From Phytohalomonas tamaricis (lineage in GTDB: Bacteria > Pseudomonadota > Gammaproteobacteria > Pseudomonadales > Halomonadaceae), in assembly GCF_003012345.1 (NCBI RefSeq), contig NZ_PVRV01000021.1, positions 173,394 through 237,393 of the forward strand: a stretch of DNA of 64,000 nt, written 5' to 3'. Positions 1 through 7,910 of the stretch are shown one piece after another (within the stretch, counting starts at the first letter, position 1; each line of letters starts with the position of its first letter). The notes under the pieces are model-generated. The model was not told where the DNA came from, did not search any database, and worked only from the letters and a program-made list of their open reading frames with translations. The translations under genes and the position numbers were made by a program.

Positions 1-131
1 AGCGCCATTTCCCGCAGCCGCGAGGTGATGGACAGCCCCATGAAAAAGGCGTCCAGAGACATTTCCTCATCGAGCTCGACAAACAGGAATTCATCCCCTG
101 CGGGGCTGTAGCGCGGGGTCAGCGTTTTCAT
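1..131 (-). CDS. pxpB: 5-oxoprolinase subunit B-like (PxpB/KipI family), N-terminal part
   Basis: Only the first 43 codons lie in the window; the gene runs off the left edge. The reverse strand starts MKTLTPRYSPAGDEFLFVEL, a pattern I recognise from PxpB/KipI-type proteins (allophanate hydrolase subunit 1 family), which work with PxpA and PxpC in ATP-dependent opening of 5-oxoproline. The start codon overlaps the stop of the upstream biotin carboxylase gene as ATGA, so the two are translationally coupled and belong to the operon pxpA-carrier-carboxylase-pxpB. The family call rests on a short stretch plus strong context. Confidence 0.7.
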   Translation of the reverse strand, partial: MKTLTPRYSPAGDEFLFVELDEEMSLDAFFMGLSITSRLREMA

Positions 132-1492
132 GCGGAGACCTCCTGCTGATAGTGTTCTAGCCATTGTTCGAGAAACTGATTATGGACATTACCGTCCCGG
201 ACATGGGGGTCGGCGAGTAGCCGTACATGCAAGCTGGCGGTAGTGGTGACGCCTTCCAGGATCAGCTCATCCAATGCCCGTCTCGCACGGGCAAGCGCGG
301 CTGGACGGTCTTGATCCCATATCACCAGCTTGGCCAGCATGGCATCGTAGAACGGTGGGATCCGGTAGCCCGGATAAAGACCGCTCTCGATTCGAATACC
401 AGGACCACTCGGCCAGCGTAGCGTCTCGATTGTGCCGAGACTAGGACGAAAGTCTTGATCCGGATCCTCCGCATTGAGGCGAAGCTCTATCGCCGCACCA
501 GAGCGGTGAATATGCGACTGTTGCAGCGATAGTGGCTTGCCGTCCGCTATCAGCAGCATTTCACGGATCAGATCGATGCCAGTGATCTGCTCTGTGACCG
601 GATGCTCTACCTGAATGCGGGTGTTCATCTCGATGAAAAAGAATTCCCGGCGATGCTCATCGAACAGATATTCAAGCGTGCCGGCGCCGCTGTAGCCGAT
701 ATGGCGGGCCAGCGTCACCGCCGATTCGCATAGTTCGGCGCGGGTGGCTTCATCGAGGGCGGGCGAGGGGCTCTCCTCGATCAGTTTCTGGCGTCTGCGC
801 TGCAATGAACATTCCCGTTCGAAGAGATGCACGACATGCTCGCCATCCCCCAAGATCTGTACTTCGATGTGGCGGGCCTGAGGGATGAAGCGCTCCAGAT
901 AAACGCCGCCGTGGCCGAAGGCCGCGCGTGCTTCCGTCTGGGCGGTCGGCATCTGCTTCATCAGCGCCTCACGGTTACCGGCAATGCGAATGCCGCGTCC
1001 GCCGCCGCCAGCGGAGGCCTTGATCATGATCGGATAGCCAATCTCTTCGGCTAGGCGGCAGGCTTGCTCAACGCTGGGGACTTCGCCTTCGGAACCGGGT
1101 ACGACCGGAACGCCCGCTGCCTTAGCCGTGCGTCGAGCGGCGGCCTTGTCGCCCATGCGCCGAATGATGTCTCCGGACGGACCGACGAAGATAATCCCTG
1201 CTCGGTGCACGGCATCTGCAAAATCTGCATTTTCCGACAGGAAGCCATAGCCCGGGTGGATGGCATCGACTTGATACTGACGTGCCGCGTCGATCAGGGC
1301 CTCGGCATTAAGGTAACTCTTGCTGGCCTGAGGCGGACCAATCTCTATGGCGTCATCAGCAAGCTGAACGGCTAACGTCTCCGCATCTGCACTAGAGTGA
1401 GCGACGATACTGCGAATGCCGAGCTCACGAGCCGCCCGCACGATTCTGAGGGCTATTTCACCCCGGTTAGCGATTAAAAGCGTCTTGATCAT
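128..1492 (-). CDS. Biotin carboxylase subunit (AccC-like) of the pxp cluster
   Basis: Biotin carboxylase of the ATP-grasp superfamily, which charges a biotin carrier with bicarbonate and ATP. Visible are the N-terminal domain start IKTLLIANRGEIALRIVR, the glycine-rich ATP-grasp loop (KASAGGGGRGIRI) and the active-site signature EMNTRIQVEHPVTEQ. Length is about 454 aa, normal for AccC. I chose the ATG at 1492 (MIKTLLIANRGEIA) because it matches the usual family N-terminus; a GTG at 1507 that overlaps the carrier gene's stop (GTGA) is an alternative. Its place between a carrier gene and pxpA/pxpB suggests a dedicated carboxylase for a lactam-type substrate rather than the housekeeping acetyl-CoA carboxylase, as in many pxp clusters. 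That role is inferred. Confidence 0.9.
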   Translation of the reverse strand: MIKTLLIANRGEIALRIVRAARELGIRSIVAHSSADAETLAVQLADDAIEIGPPQASKSYLNAEALIDAARQYQVDAIHPGYGFLSENADFADAVHRAGIIFVGPSGDIIRRMGDKAAARRTAKAAGVPVVPGSEGEVPSVEQACRLAEEIGYPIMIKASAGGGGRGIRIAGNREALMKQMPTAQTEARAAFGHGGVYLERFIPQARHIEVQILGDGEHVVHLFERECSLQRRRQKLIEESPSPALDEATRAELCESAVTLARHIGYSGAGTLEYLFDEHRREFFFIEMNTRIQVEHPVTEQITGIDLIREMLLIADGKPLSLQQSHIHRSGAAIELRLNAEDPDQDFRPSLGTIETLRWPSGPGIRIESGLYPGYRIPPFYDAMLAKLVIWDQDRPAALARARRALDELILEGVTTTASLHVRLLADPHVRDGNVHNQFLEQWLEHYQQEVSA

Positions 1493-1503
1493 GGCAGGCG
1501 GTC

Positions 1504-1752
1504 TCACTCATCGGAGGCAACGATCAATAAGGTCTGGCCTGCTTCGACAACGGCTTCATCCTCGACGACAAAGCGCACGACTGTCCCGCTGACCTCTGCC
1601 GGTATTTCACTGAACTGCTTCATGACCTCAAGCAGACCGATAGTGTCCCCCGCCGTGATAGCCTGGCCTTCTTCAAGAAAGGGCGCGTCATCAGGGGAGG
1701 GGCTACGGTAGAACACGCCTGGGAAAGGGGCCTTGAGCGCTGTTTCAGTCAT
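1504..1752 (-). CDS. Biotin carboxyl carrier protein (BCCP-like)
   Basis: An 82-aa single-domain biotinyl carrier. The biotinylation motif is EVMKQ (LLEVMKQFSEI) instead of the classic EAMKM; the target lysine is kept. Flanking glycine and valine pairs (SGTVVRF, GQTLLIV) fit the biotinyl fold. It lacks the long N-terminal region of AccB, so it is a minimal carrier of the kind found in pxp-linked sets. It lies 48 bp downstream of pxpA and its stop overlaps or abuts the carboxylase start, which suggests one polycistronic unit. It should receive carboxylate from the neighbouring carboxylase; the final acceptor is unknown. Confidence 0.85.
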   Translation of the reverse strand: MTETALKAPFPGVFYRSPSPDDAPFLEEGQAITAGDTIGLLEVMKQFSEIPAEVSGTVVRFVVEDEAVVEAGQTLLIVASDE

Positions 1753-1800
1753 GGATCAATATCCTTGTTGTTATCACTTAATGATCAGATCAGGTCGAAA

Positions 1801-2598
1801 TCACTGATCCGGCGATGGCTCGGCCGCAGCGGGCGGAGCGACAGCAATACCCGCACGGTGAAGAGATTCGACGATGGCGGCTATAAGTTGGTCGGCGCCT
1901 GGCGTGTCGCTATGTATGCAGATGGAATCGAAGTCAACGGCGCTCCACTCATCATCGATGGCTCTGACGCGTCCTTCCCGACAGGCGATCATTACACGCT
2001 CCGCGACTGTTTGGGGATCGAGCGCCTGGGTGCGGCGGACGAAGACCAGCTGCCCCTCGGCGTTGTAGTCCCGATCGGCGAAGAACTCCCGCACTACCGG
2101 CTGCCCCGCCTCGGTCGCCGCCTGGTACAGCGCCGTCGATTGCATGCAGTAGACGGGCAGGGTAGGTGCAGACTGCTGCAGTGCCTTGATTAAGGCGGCG
2201 CTGAAATCCCTATCACGGGCGGCATGCATATAAAGCGCACCGTGCAACTTGATGTGGTGCAGCATTTGCCCTTCGGCCGCTGCCATTTCGCGCAGTGCAC
2301 CAAGCTGATAGAGCACATCGTTGGTGAGTTCTTCGGGAGACGCCGCAATGTGCCGCCGTCCAAAGCCGACGAGATCGCGGAAGCCGGGGTGGGCGCCGAT
2401 CTGTACGCCGGCTGCTGCGGCGGCGCGGATGGTCTGGCGCATGGTCTGGGGATCTCCGGCATGAAAGCCGGTTGCGATGTTGGCCGAACTGATATGGGGC
2501 ATGATGCGCTGATCGATGCCGCCGCCTATGACCCAGGGGCCAAAGCCTTCCCCCATGTCGGCATTCAGATCGATTTGCTGTGTTGTCGTAGTTGGCAT
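1801..2598 (-). CDS. pxpA: 5-oxoprolinase subunit A (PxpA, LamB/YcsF family)
   Basis: A 265-aa LamB/YcsF protein. The family signature LNADMGEGFGPW stands near the N-terminus, followed by HISSANIATGFHAGDP and GAHPGFRDLVGFGRR, both typical of PxpA. Family members form a complex with PxpB and PxpC that hydrolyses 5-oxo-L-proline to glutamate using ATP. It is the first gene of a minus-strand operon (pxpA, carrier, carboxylase, pxpB) and is divergent from a LysR gene 159 bp away, which probably controls it. The linked biotin proteins leave room for another lactam substrate. Confidence 0.92.
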   Translation of the reverse strand: MPTTTTQQIDLNADMGEGFGPWVIGGGIDQRIMPHISSANIATGFHAGDPQTMRQTIRAAAAAGVQIGAHPGFRDLVGFGRRHIAASPEELTNDVLYQLGALREMAAAEGQMLHHIKLHGALYMHAARDRDFSAALIKALQQSAPTLPVYCMQSTALYQAATEAGQPVVREFFADRDYNAEGQLVFVRRTQALDPQTVAERVMIACREGRVRAIDDEWSAVDFDSICIHSDTPGADQLIAAIVESLHRAGIAVAPPAAAEPSPDQ

Positions 2599-2757
2599 GG
2601 CGCTGTCCGTTCTGAAAAATCGACGAATCCAGTTAACGCCAGAAGCCTGTCATTGGGAAATACGAATTTCTGCTGCCCATTCCCAAAAAAACCGATACCT
2701 CGTAAGCTCTCTTACTCAGCGGAATTCTTTCACAAGATTAAGAAGAAGAGGCCCGTC

Positions 2758-3675
2758 ATGGATATTTCTCTGAAAAAGTTGCGCTATTTCATCGCAGTGG
2801 CGGAAACCGGCAAGGTGTCTCAGGCGGCAGTCGACCTCAACATTTCGCAATCGTCGGTGACCACCGGCATTCGTGAGCTCGAAGCCAATCTTGGTATGCC
2901 GCTCTTCTTGCGCCGGGCACAAGGAATGACGCTCACTTACGAGGGCCGGCGCTTTCTTCAGCGGGCGCGTCATGCCTTAACCGCAGTAGAAGATGCCTTT
3001 AACATCCCCCGGCGACCTGAGCGATTGGTCGGCCATGTCCGTGTCGCAACATCCTATACGGTCGTTGGTTATTTCCTGCCGGCCCATCTGGCGCGCTTCC
3101 AACGACGCTATCCAGATATACAGTTAGAGCTAGTTGAAGCCTCTAGGAACGATATTGAAGCCGGTTTGGAAGAGGGGCGTTACGAGATGGCGGTGATGCT
3201 GACCTCTAATCTGGAGGATGTTGAGCATTTACACCATCGAACGCTGATTCATTCGCCCCGCCGGTTGTGGGTGGCAAGTGGTCATCCCCTCTTGTCACGC
3301 GAGTCGGTGGCTTTTGCCGATCTGGTGGCTGAGCCCTATATCATGCTGACGGTAGATGAATGCAAGCTGAGCTCCTTGCGCTATTGGAGTGCGGCCGGAC
3401 AAAGCCCTTCCATCCTGTTTGAGACATCCTCGGTGGAATCGGTACGAAGCATGGTAGCCAATGGCTTGGGAATCACCGTGCTGTCGGATATGGTCTACCG
3501 CCCCTGGTCGTTGGAAGGGCGCAAGGTGGAGACCATCACGCTGTCCAATCCGGTGGCTAGCATGGACGTAGGGCTAGCGTGGACAGCGCTCACCATGGGT
3601 AACCCGGCGGCAAGGATACTCCATGATTTTCTGCTCATGTCCGTAGCTGGAGAAGCACCTAGGCAGGCTGTCTAA
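2758..3675 (+). CDS. LysR-type transcriptional regulator
   Basis: A 305-aa LysR-type regulator. The N-terminal winged HTH is clear (LKKLRYFIAVAETGKVSQAA, then SQSSVTTGIRELEANLGMPL, with LFLRRAQGMTLTYEG closing the domain), followed by a periplasmic-binding-like effector domain (about residues 90-300). I start at the ATG at 2758, the conventional position for MDISLKKLRYF; the open frame extends far upstream, but only as antisense to pxpA. It is divergent from pxpA and convergent with the solute-binding-like gene. LysR proteins commonly regulate a divergently transcribed operon from the shared intergenic region, here 2599-2757, so the pxp operon is the likely target and a lactam or its product the likely inducer (inference). 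Confidence 0.92.
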   Translation: MDISLKKLRYFIAVAETGKVSQAAVDLNISQSSVTTGIRELEANLGMPLFLRRAQGMTLTYEGRRFLQRARHALTAVEDAFNIPRRPERLVGHVRVATSYTVVGYFLPAHLARFQRRYPDIQLELVEASRNDIEAGLEEGRYEMAVMLTSNLEDVEHLHHRTLIHSPRRLWVASGHPLLSRESVAFADLVAEPYIMLTVDECKLSSLRYWSAAGQSPSILFETSSVESVRSMVANGLGITVLSDMVYRPWSLEGRKVETITLSNPVASMDVGLAWTALTMGNPAARILHDFLLMSVAGEAPRQAV

Positions 3676-3696
3676 TCCCAGCGCCAACGTTGCACG

Positions 3697-3716
3697 CCGC
3701 CGACTGATAGCGGCGG
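3697..3716. terminator. Possible hairpin between convergent genes
   Basis: CCGCCG and CGGCGG form a 6-bp GC-only stem with an 8-nt loop in the 70-bp gap between the convergent LysR and solute-binding-like genes. There is no clear T-run on either side, so it is only a weak terminator candidate. Confidence 0.35.
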
Positions 3717-3745
3717 GTTACTGGTTATGGCGCTACTGTCACTGT

Positions 3746-4975
3746 TCAAGCAGATTGCTGATGAGACGAACCTTCATTAAGAAGCTGAGTCCAGTGCCGT
3801 ACCAGGTAGTTGTGTTCGTCCATGACCGAGTTCCAGACGGCGATGTGTGCCATGCGCGAGCGGTAACAGCCACCATCACGTCGCTCTCCCGTTTGAATGA
3901 GAGGATAGCCATCGGCGCCCAGCAGTACCGTTCGGGCGGGTTTTCCCTCGTACCAATACTGCCATTCATCATCGCTTAAGTAGCGACGTGCACGCTGCGG
4001 CAGTGAGATGTAATAGCCTTGGCGCGCCATGATGGCGCCGGGCCATCCCGATAGCCACCAGTTCAGATACTCATAGGCCGCATCAAGCGCCTTACCCTGC
4101 AGACAGCGCGACAGGCATAGGCCACCAAACCAGGCACGATACCCCTCCTTGGGCCTGGCGAGGCAATAAGCACTATCGGGCTTATGCAGGCGCATCAGTG
4201 CCGGTGACCACAGGCTTTGCACGCTGATGCTTTCATTCTCCATTAGACGCATCGCTTCTGCCTCGTTGGCCCAGAAGTCAGCAAAATGGCCGCGTCTATG
4301 TTTGGCCGCGAGTATACCCGTGAGCCGATCGATCTCGTCGAGGGTCAGATTGCCGATATCACCGAAGCGTTCCCCCTGGGCCGCGGCAGCAAGTGCGGCA
4401 TCGATCGCGCCGATTGTGGCATCACGCTGTAGGGCTACCTTGCCGGCAAAGCGATCGTCGAGCAGCCATCCCCAGCTTTCTTCTTCGGCGCTCACTCCGG
4501 GCGGTAAACCATCCGCACGATAGACAAAGCTGTCGACGTTATGGGTCAGCGGCAACATCGTGATCGCTTCTGTAGGCCGAGCACCGAGTCTGCCGTCATG
4601 CTGCACATACAGGCGATGAGTCGGTACGCTACTGCTCTTCATCTCGCCATTCTCGGCGAGGCTGCCGGACTTGGCGAGCATATTGATCTCGTCCCAATCC
4701 CGAATGCGACAGATATCGATCGGCTGGATGGCGCGCGCTGGCCATACAAAATCGATATTGTGGAACCATTGATCGTAGAGGTCATAGCTGTGCGGTTCCA
4801 TGACGGCGATTCGCTGCGCTTCCTGTGCGTTGCAGACGCGATAAACCAACCTGATTCCCAAATCCTGTTCGGCACGTTCGCGCAGTATTTCAAGTAATGT
4901 GACCGAGGTGCCTAGCACACGCAGCGTAATATGTGATGCTGAAGGACGTGATGAAAGCGAGACGAGGTTTGCCAT
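3746..4975 (-). CDS. Extracellular solute-binding-like protein (PotD-type fold) without signal peptide
   Basis: A 409-aa protein that reads like a PotD/family-1 solute-binding protein: an N-terminal strand ITLRVLGTS, a YDLYDQWF segment, SWGWLLDDRFAGKVALQRD, then ANEAEAMRLMENESISV and the C-terminal AYEYLNWWLSGWPGAIMA, which resembles the end region of spermidine/putrescine-type binders. No hydrophobic signal peptide is present: the protein starts MANLVSLSSRPSASHITL, and the start is fixed by GGAGAG 8 bases upstream and by the CobW stop 13 bp before it. No ABC permease or ATPase lies nearby. It may therefore act in the cytoplasm as a ligand sensor or carrier. It is the last gene of the amidase/imidase operon. 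Confidence 0.7.
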   Translation of the reverse strand: MANLVSLSSRPSASHITLRVLGTSVTLLEILRERAEQDLGIRLVYRVCNAQEAQRIAVMEPHSYDLYDQWFHNIDFVWPARAIQPIDICRIRDWDEINMLAKSGSLAENGEMKSSSVPTHRLYVQHDGRLGARPTEAITMLPLTHNVDSFVYRADGLPPGVSAEEESWGWLLDDRFAGKVALQRDATIGAIDAALAAAAQGERFGDIGNLTLDEIDRLTGILAAKHRRGHFADFWANEAEAMRLMENESISVQSLWSPALMRLHKPDSAYCLARPKEGYRAWFGGLCLSRCLQGKALDAAYEYLNWWLSGWPGAIMARQGYYISLPQRARRYLSDDEWQYWYEGKPARTVLLGADGYPLIQTGERRDGGCYRSRMAHIAVWNSVMDEHNYLVRHWTQLLNEGSSHQQSA

Positions 4976-4988
4976 ATGGGCTCTCCGC

Positions 4989-6026
4989 TCAGGTCGCCAG
5001 AGTAGCGAGAAACGTCGTCAGCGAGCGTTCTATCTGAGTAGGTTCGAGTCCACGGGTGATGAACACCAGCTGAGAGCGATGATCATTGTCCGGCCAGCGA
5101 TGCAAGTGTAGCGGGGGGTGCAGAACATGTTGCACGCCATGGAGCGCGACCGGAGGTTGATCCTTGCCAATATTAAGAATTCCCTTCATGCGCAGCACCT
5201 TGTCGCCATGCGCACGCAGCAACATCGACAGCCAGATGCCGAAATGGGTCCAGTCAAGCGGGTCGTCCAAGGTGATACTGAGCGTACGCGTCGTGCCGTG
5301 AAGAGCATCCGAGGCCAAGGTTCTATCGCTGTTCGCTACCCGGCGCAGCGTATACTGCCATGCGGTTGCATGATGCAGGTCTTCTTCCATGCGCGCGCCG
5401 GTCGCGAAAAGGCGATCGTCACCGGCAATGACCTGGTGGGCTTCGAGCTGCTCGGCGGTCGGGTTGAGTCCGGCAAGGCGCTGTTTCGTAGCGGCGAGCG
5501 CCGCCTGGTCGGTTAGATCCGTCTTGCTGATGATCAGTCTGTCAGCTGCCGTGACCTGGGCCAGCCATTCCGGATGCAGCGATTGCTGTAGTTCGGCATT
5601 GACGGCGTCGACAAGCGTGATGATCTGGCCTAGCTTGAGATGATGGCGTAGCTGAGAATCGTGGGAAAGAGTCGCTAGGATCGGTGCCGGGTCGGCCAGC
5701 CCCGTGGTCTCGAGCAGAATGCGCTTGAACGGTGGCAGCTCACCTTGCTGGCGCAGGGTGAACAGTTCCAGGAGCGCATCCTTGAGCTCGCCGCGAATCG
5801 AACAGCAAACGCAGCCACTGGGCAGCAGCCGCACCTCAGGCGCCACCTCGCTGACTAAGCGGTGGTCGATGCCAACATCGCCCACCTCATTGATCAACAG
5901 CGCCGTCTCGGCGGCGGGCTGTCCGGCAAGCAACCGCTGTAGCAGCGTTGTCTTGCCGCTGCCGAGAAAGCCGGTCAGCACGCTGACCGGCAGGGTAGAA
6001 TAATCAACCTTCTCACGCGCTTGCAC
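4989..6026 (-). CDS. CobW/P47K-type G3E GTPase (metallochaperone family)
   Basis: A G3E GTPase of about 345 aa. Visible are the P-loop GFLGSGKTTLL, the GCVCC metal-binding motif of COG0523 proteins (LLPSGCVCCSIRGEL), the switch region LLETTGLADPAP and the base-recognition motif SKTD, followed by the C-terminal CobW domain. I place the start at the GTG at 6026, which has GGAGA 7 nt upstream; it overlaps the last 14 bases of the MCGLCG gene. Family members deliver zinc or other metals to client enzymes. A plausible client here is the metal-dependent NodB-fold hydrolase encoded upstream in the same operon (inference). Confidence 0.9.
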   Translation of the reverse strand: MQAREKVDYSTLPVSVLTGFLGSGKTTLLQRLLAGQPAAETALLINEVGDVGIDHRLVSEVAPEVRLLPSGCVCCSIRGELKDALLELFTLRQQGELPPFKRILLETTGLADPAPILATLSHDSQLRHHLKLGQIITLVDAVNAELQQSLHPEWLAQVTAADRLIISKTDLTDQAALAATKQRLAGLNPTAEQLEAHQVIAGDDRLFATGARMEEDLHHATAWQYTLRRVANSDRTLASDALHGTTRTLSITLDDPLDWTHFGIWLSMLLRAHGDKVLRMKGILNIGKDQPPVALHGVQHVLHPPLHLHRWPDNDHRSQLVFITRGLEPTQIERSLTTFLATLAT

Positions 6027-6321
6027 AGTGATTCTCCAAGGTCGCGAGCAGCTCGGGATCGAGAGGATCAATTGTGCGGCCACTTAATGTTTCAGCCGTA
6101 CGCCAGAGCTGGTCGATGTTACTGACCATTTCCTGGCGGCCGGTCAGGGACGACAGCACATAGCCCGAGCCCTGAAAGTCTGTCAGCTTCAACCGATAAG
6201 GCGTCAGCACCTTGTTCAGCGCCTTGAGACGAGCATAGCGCAACTGGCGGGCAGGAAGTGTGCTCGCCAGCGGGTCGCTCCAGTGGCTACCGTCATTGAG
6301 TAGGCCGCAGAGTCCACACAT
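6013..6321 (-). CDS. Small conserved-looking protein with N-terminal MCGLCG motif
   Basis: A 102-aa protein beginning MCGLCGLLNDGSHWSDP. The start at 6321 has a good AGGAG site 6 nt upstream. Residues 20-95 are mostly helical and charged (LRYARLKALNKVL, SNIDQLWRTAETL). Cys2 and Cys5 form a CxxC at the extreme N-terminus and another Cys lies near the C-terminus. The opening resembles the N-terminal nucleophile motif of class II glutamine amidotransferases (MCGI.G), but the protein is far too short for that fold. It overlaps the CobW gene, so the two are coupled. I know of no function; metal binding or being a CobW client or partner are reasonable guesses. Confidence 0.75.
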   Translation of the reverse strand: MCGLCGLLNDGSHWSDPLASTLPARQLRYARLKALNKVLTPYRLKLTDFQGSGYVLSSLTGRQEMVSNIDQLWRTAETLSGRTIDPLDPELLATLENHCASA

Positions 6322-6349
6322 GGTTATCTCCTTTCGATATTCGATAGTC

Positions 6350-7102
6350 TCATGGCATGACATCACCCGAGTTGGGCCCCAGTGTCTGGCCACAGTAGAG
6401 ATTGCCGCCTGGCTCCGAAGCCAGCAGTACCGCGGTAGGCGCCACTTCGTCGGCATAGCCGAAGCGCTTCAATGGCAGTTCAGCCGCCTTGGCCTGTTTC
6501 CATTGAGCACTGATGCCATCGACTAGAGGAGTCTCGATCGGTCCCGGTGCGATAGTATTGACCAATACGTTGTGATCACTGACTTCCAGCGCTAGGGACT
6601 TGGTGAACCCAATCACGCCAGCCTTGGCCGCGGCATAGTGACAAAGTTCGGCGCCGCCTTTAATGCCGAGCTGTGAAGCGACATTGATGATACGCCCCCA
6701 GCGTTGTTCAAGCATGGACGGGAGGGCGCACTGCGAGGCGATGAATACCGAGCGCAGATCGACGTTGAGCATGGTATCCCACATCTCGACGGTCATCTCG
6801 GTACAGGGCGCTTGGGTCAGCATGCCCGCATTATTAACCAGGATGTCGATGCCGCCGAAGTGGGCGAGACAAGCCTCGACACCGGCCCGCGCACCCTCGA
6901 CCGTACCGACGTCGGCGGTGATTTCGATTACGTCGCCGCCTTGCGCCCGGCAGGCAGCGCGTGTCTTGACCAGCCCTTCGCCATCGCGATCCAGTAGCAC
7001 GAGCCGGGCGCCGGCTTCAGCATAGGCCAACGCGATCGCCTTGCCGATGCCGCTGGCAGCACCGCTGACCACGGTACGACGATTCTCGAGCATTCCTTTC
7101 AT
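6350..7102 (-). CDS. Short-chain dehydrogenase/reductase (SDR) 1
   Basis: A 250-aa classical SDR. The cofactor motif is SGAASGIGKAIA (usual TGxxxGIG with the first T replaced by S), an acidic residue follows strand 2 (LVLLDRDGE, favouring NAD), and NNAG, the catalytic Ser in INVASQLG and YAAAK are all present. The C-terminus ends in GQTLGPNSGDVM. It sits 9 bp downstream of a second SDR in the same operon. The substrate is unknown; it may oxidise or reduce a hydroxylated intermediate of the compound taken up by the MFS transporter. Start ATG at 7102; a second in-frame ATG lies three codons later. Confidence 0.9.
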   Translation of the reverse strand: MKGMLENRRTVVSGAASGIGKAIALAYAEAGARLVLLDRDGEGLVKTRAACRAQGGDVIEITADVGTVEGARAGVEACLAHFGGIDILVNNAGMLTQAPCTEMTVEMWDTMLNVDLRSVFIASQCALPSMLEQRWGRIINVASQLGIKGGAELCHYAAAKAGVIGFTKSLALEVSDHNVLVNTIAPGPIETPLVDGISAQWKQAKAAELPLKRFGYADEVAPTAVLLASEPGGNLYCGQTLGPNSGDVMP

Positions 7103-7111
7103 GGCAATCTC

Positions 7112-7888
7112 CTAGTCGGGCCAGCGTACGGTCAGGCCGCCATCGATGACAATGCTCTGTCCGGTCAGGTAGCCTGCTTCATCACTGGTCAGAAAGCGTA
7201 CCAGGGCGGCCACATCGGTGGGGTGCCCGACACGGCCCAGCGGGATCTTCTTCGCTGCCTGGGCAAGCCCCTCCGGCCCGAGCGAGTTTTGAGCATCGAG
7301 CGACTGTGGGGTTTCGATCAGGCCGGGAATGACGGCGTTACAGCGAATCCCGCGTGGCGCAAGCTCGACGGCGAGTGAGCGGCATAATCCTGGTACGCCG
7401 GATTTCGCCGCGGCATAGTGCGCATGGTCCTGCCAGCCGTAGACGCCGCCGGCGATTGAGGAGATCGCGACCATGGCCCCCCCCTCGCTCATGTGGCGAG
7501 CGGCGGCACGAAAGGTGCGCATCACGCCGGTGAGATCGACGTTGAGCATTTCGTGCCAGCGCTCGTCGCTCATTTCCAGAATTGACGCGCGCCGCAGCAA
7601 ACCGGCGTTGGCCACGGCGATATCGATACGACCGAAGCGGGTTATCGCCTCGGAGGCAAAGGCGTCGACCGAGGCGCTATTGGCCACATCTAGTGCGACC
7701 ATGGTACTGGCGCTATCGTGCTGGCGCAGTGCGCTTTCGGTCTCGCCCGGGTCATGGGGATCGCCGGGGAAATAGCCACCGACAACGTGGATGCCTGACT
7801 TGGCGTAAGTGATGGCCAGCGCCTGACCGATACCGCTGGCGGCGCCGGTAATCAACGCGACGCGTTGACTTTCAGCGTGTGAGTTCAT
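7112..7888 (-). CDS. Short-chain dehydrogenase/reductase (SDR) 2
   Basis: A 258-aa classical SDR with TGAASGIGQALA at the N-terminus, NAG (VANAGLL), catalytic Ser in AISSIAGG and the YAAAK pair, ending in the standard LTGQSIVIDGG. I start at 7888 (MNSHAESQRVALITG), preceded by GAGGGGA; the open frame runs further upstream, but that part overlaps the MFS gene and lacks SDR character. It resembles SDR 1 in overall layout, so the pair may catalyse consecutive or alternative redox steps. It lies between the MFS and SDR 1 genes in one transcription unit. Confidence 0.9.
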   Translation of the reverse strand: MNSHAESQRVALITGAASGIGQALAITYAKSGIHVVGGYFPGDPHDPGETESALRQHDSASTMVALDVANSASVDAFASEAITRFGRIDIAVANAGLLRRASILEMSDERWHEMLNVDLTGVMRTFRAAARHMSEGGAMVAISSIAGGVYGWQDHAHYAAAKSGVPGLCRSLAVELAPRGIRCNAVIPGLIETPQSLDAQNSLGPEGLAQAAKKIPLGRVGHPTDVAALVRFLTSDEAGYLTGQSIVIDGGLTVRWPD

Positions 7889-7910
7889 TGTCGTCCCCTC
7901 TCTGTACCGT

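Noticed and set aside
2224-2757. Upstream extension of the LysR open frame (from 2224)
   Set aside because: It is antisense to pxpA and has no LysR character; the conventional N-terminus begins at 2758.
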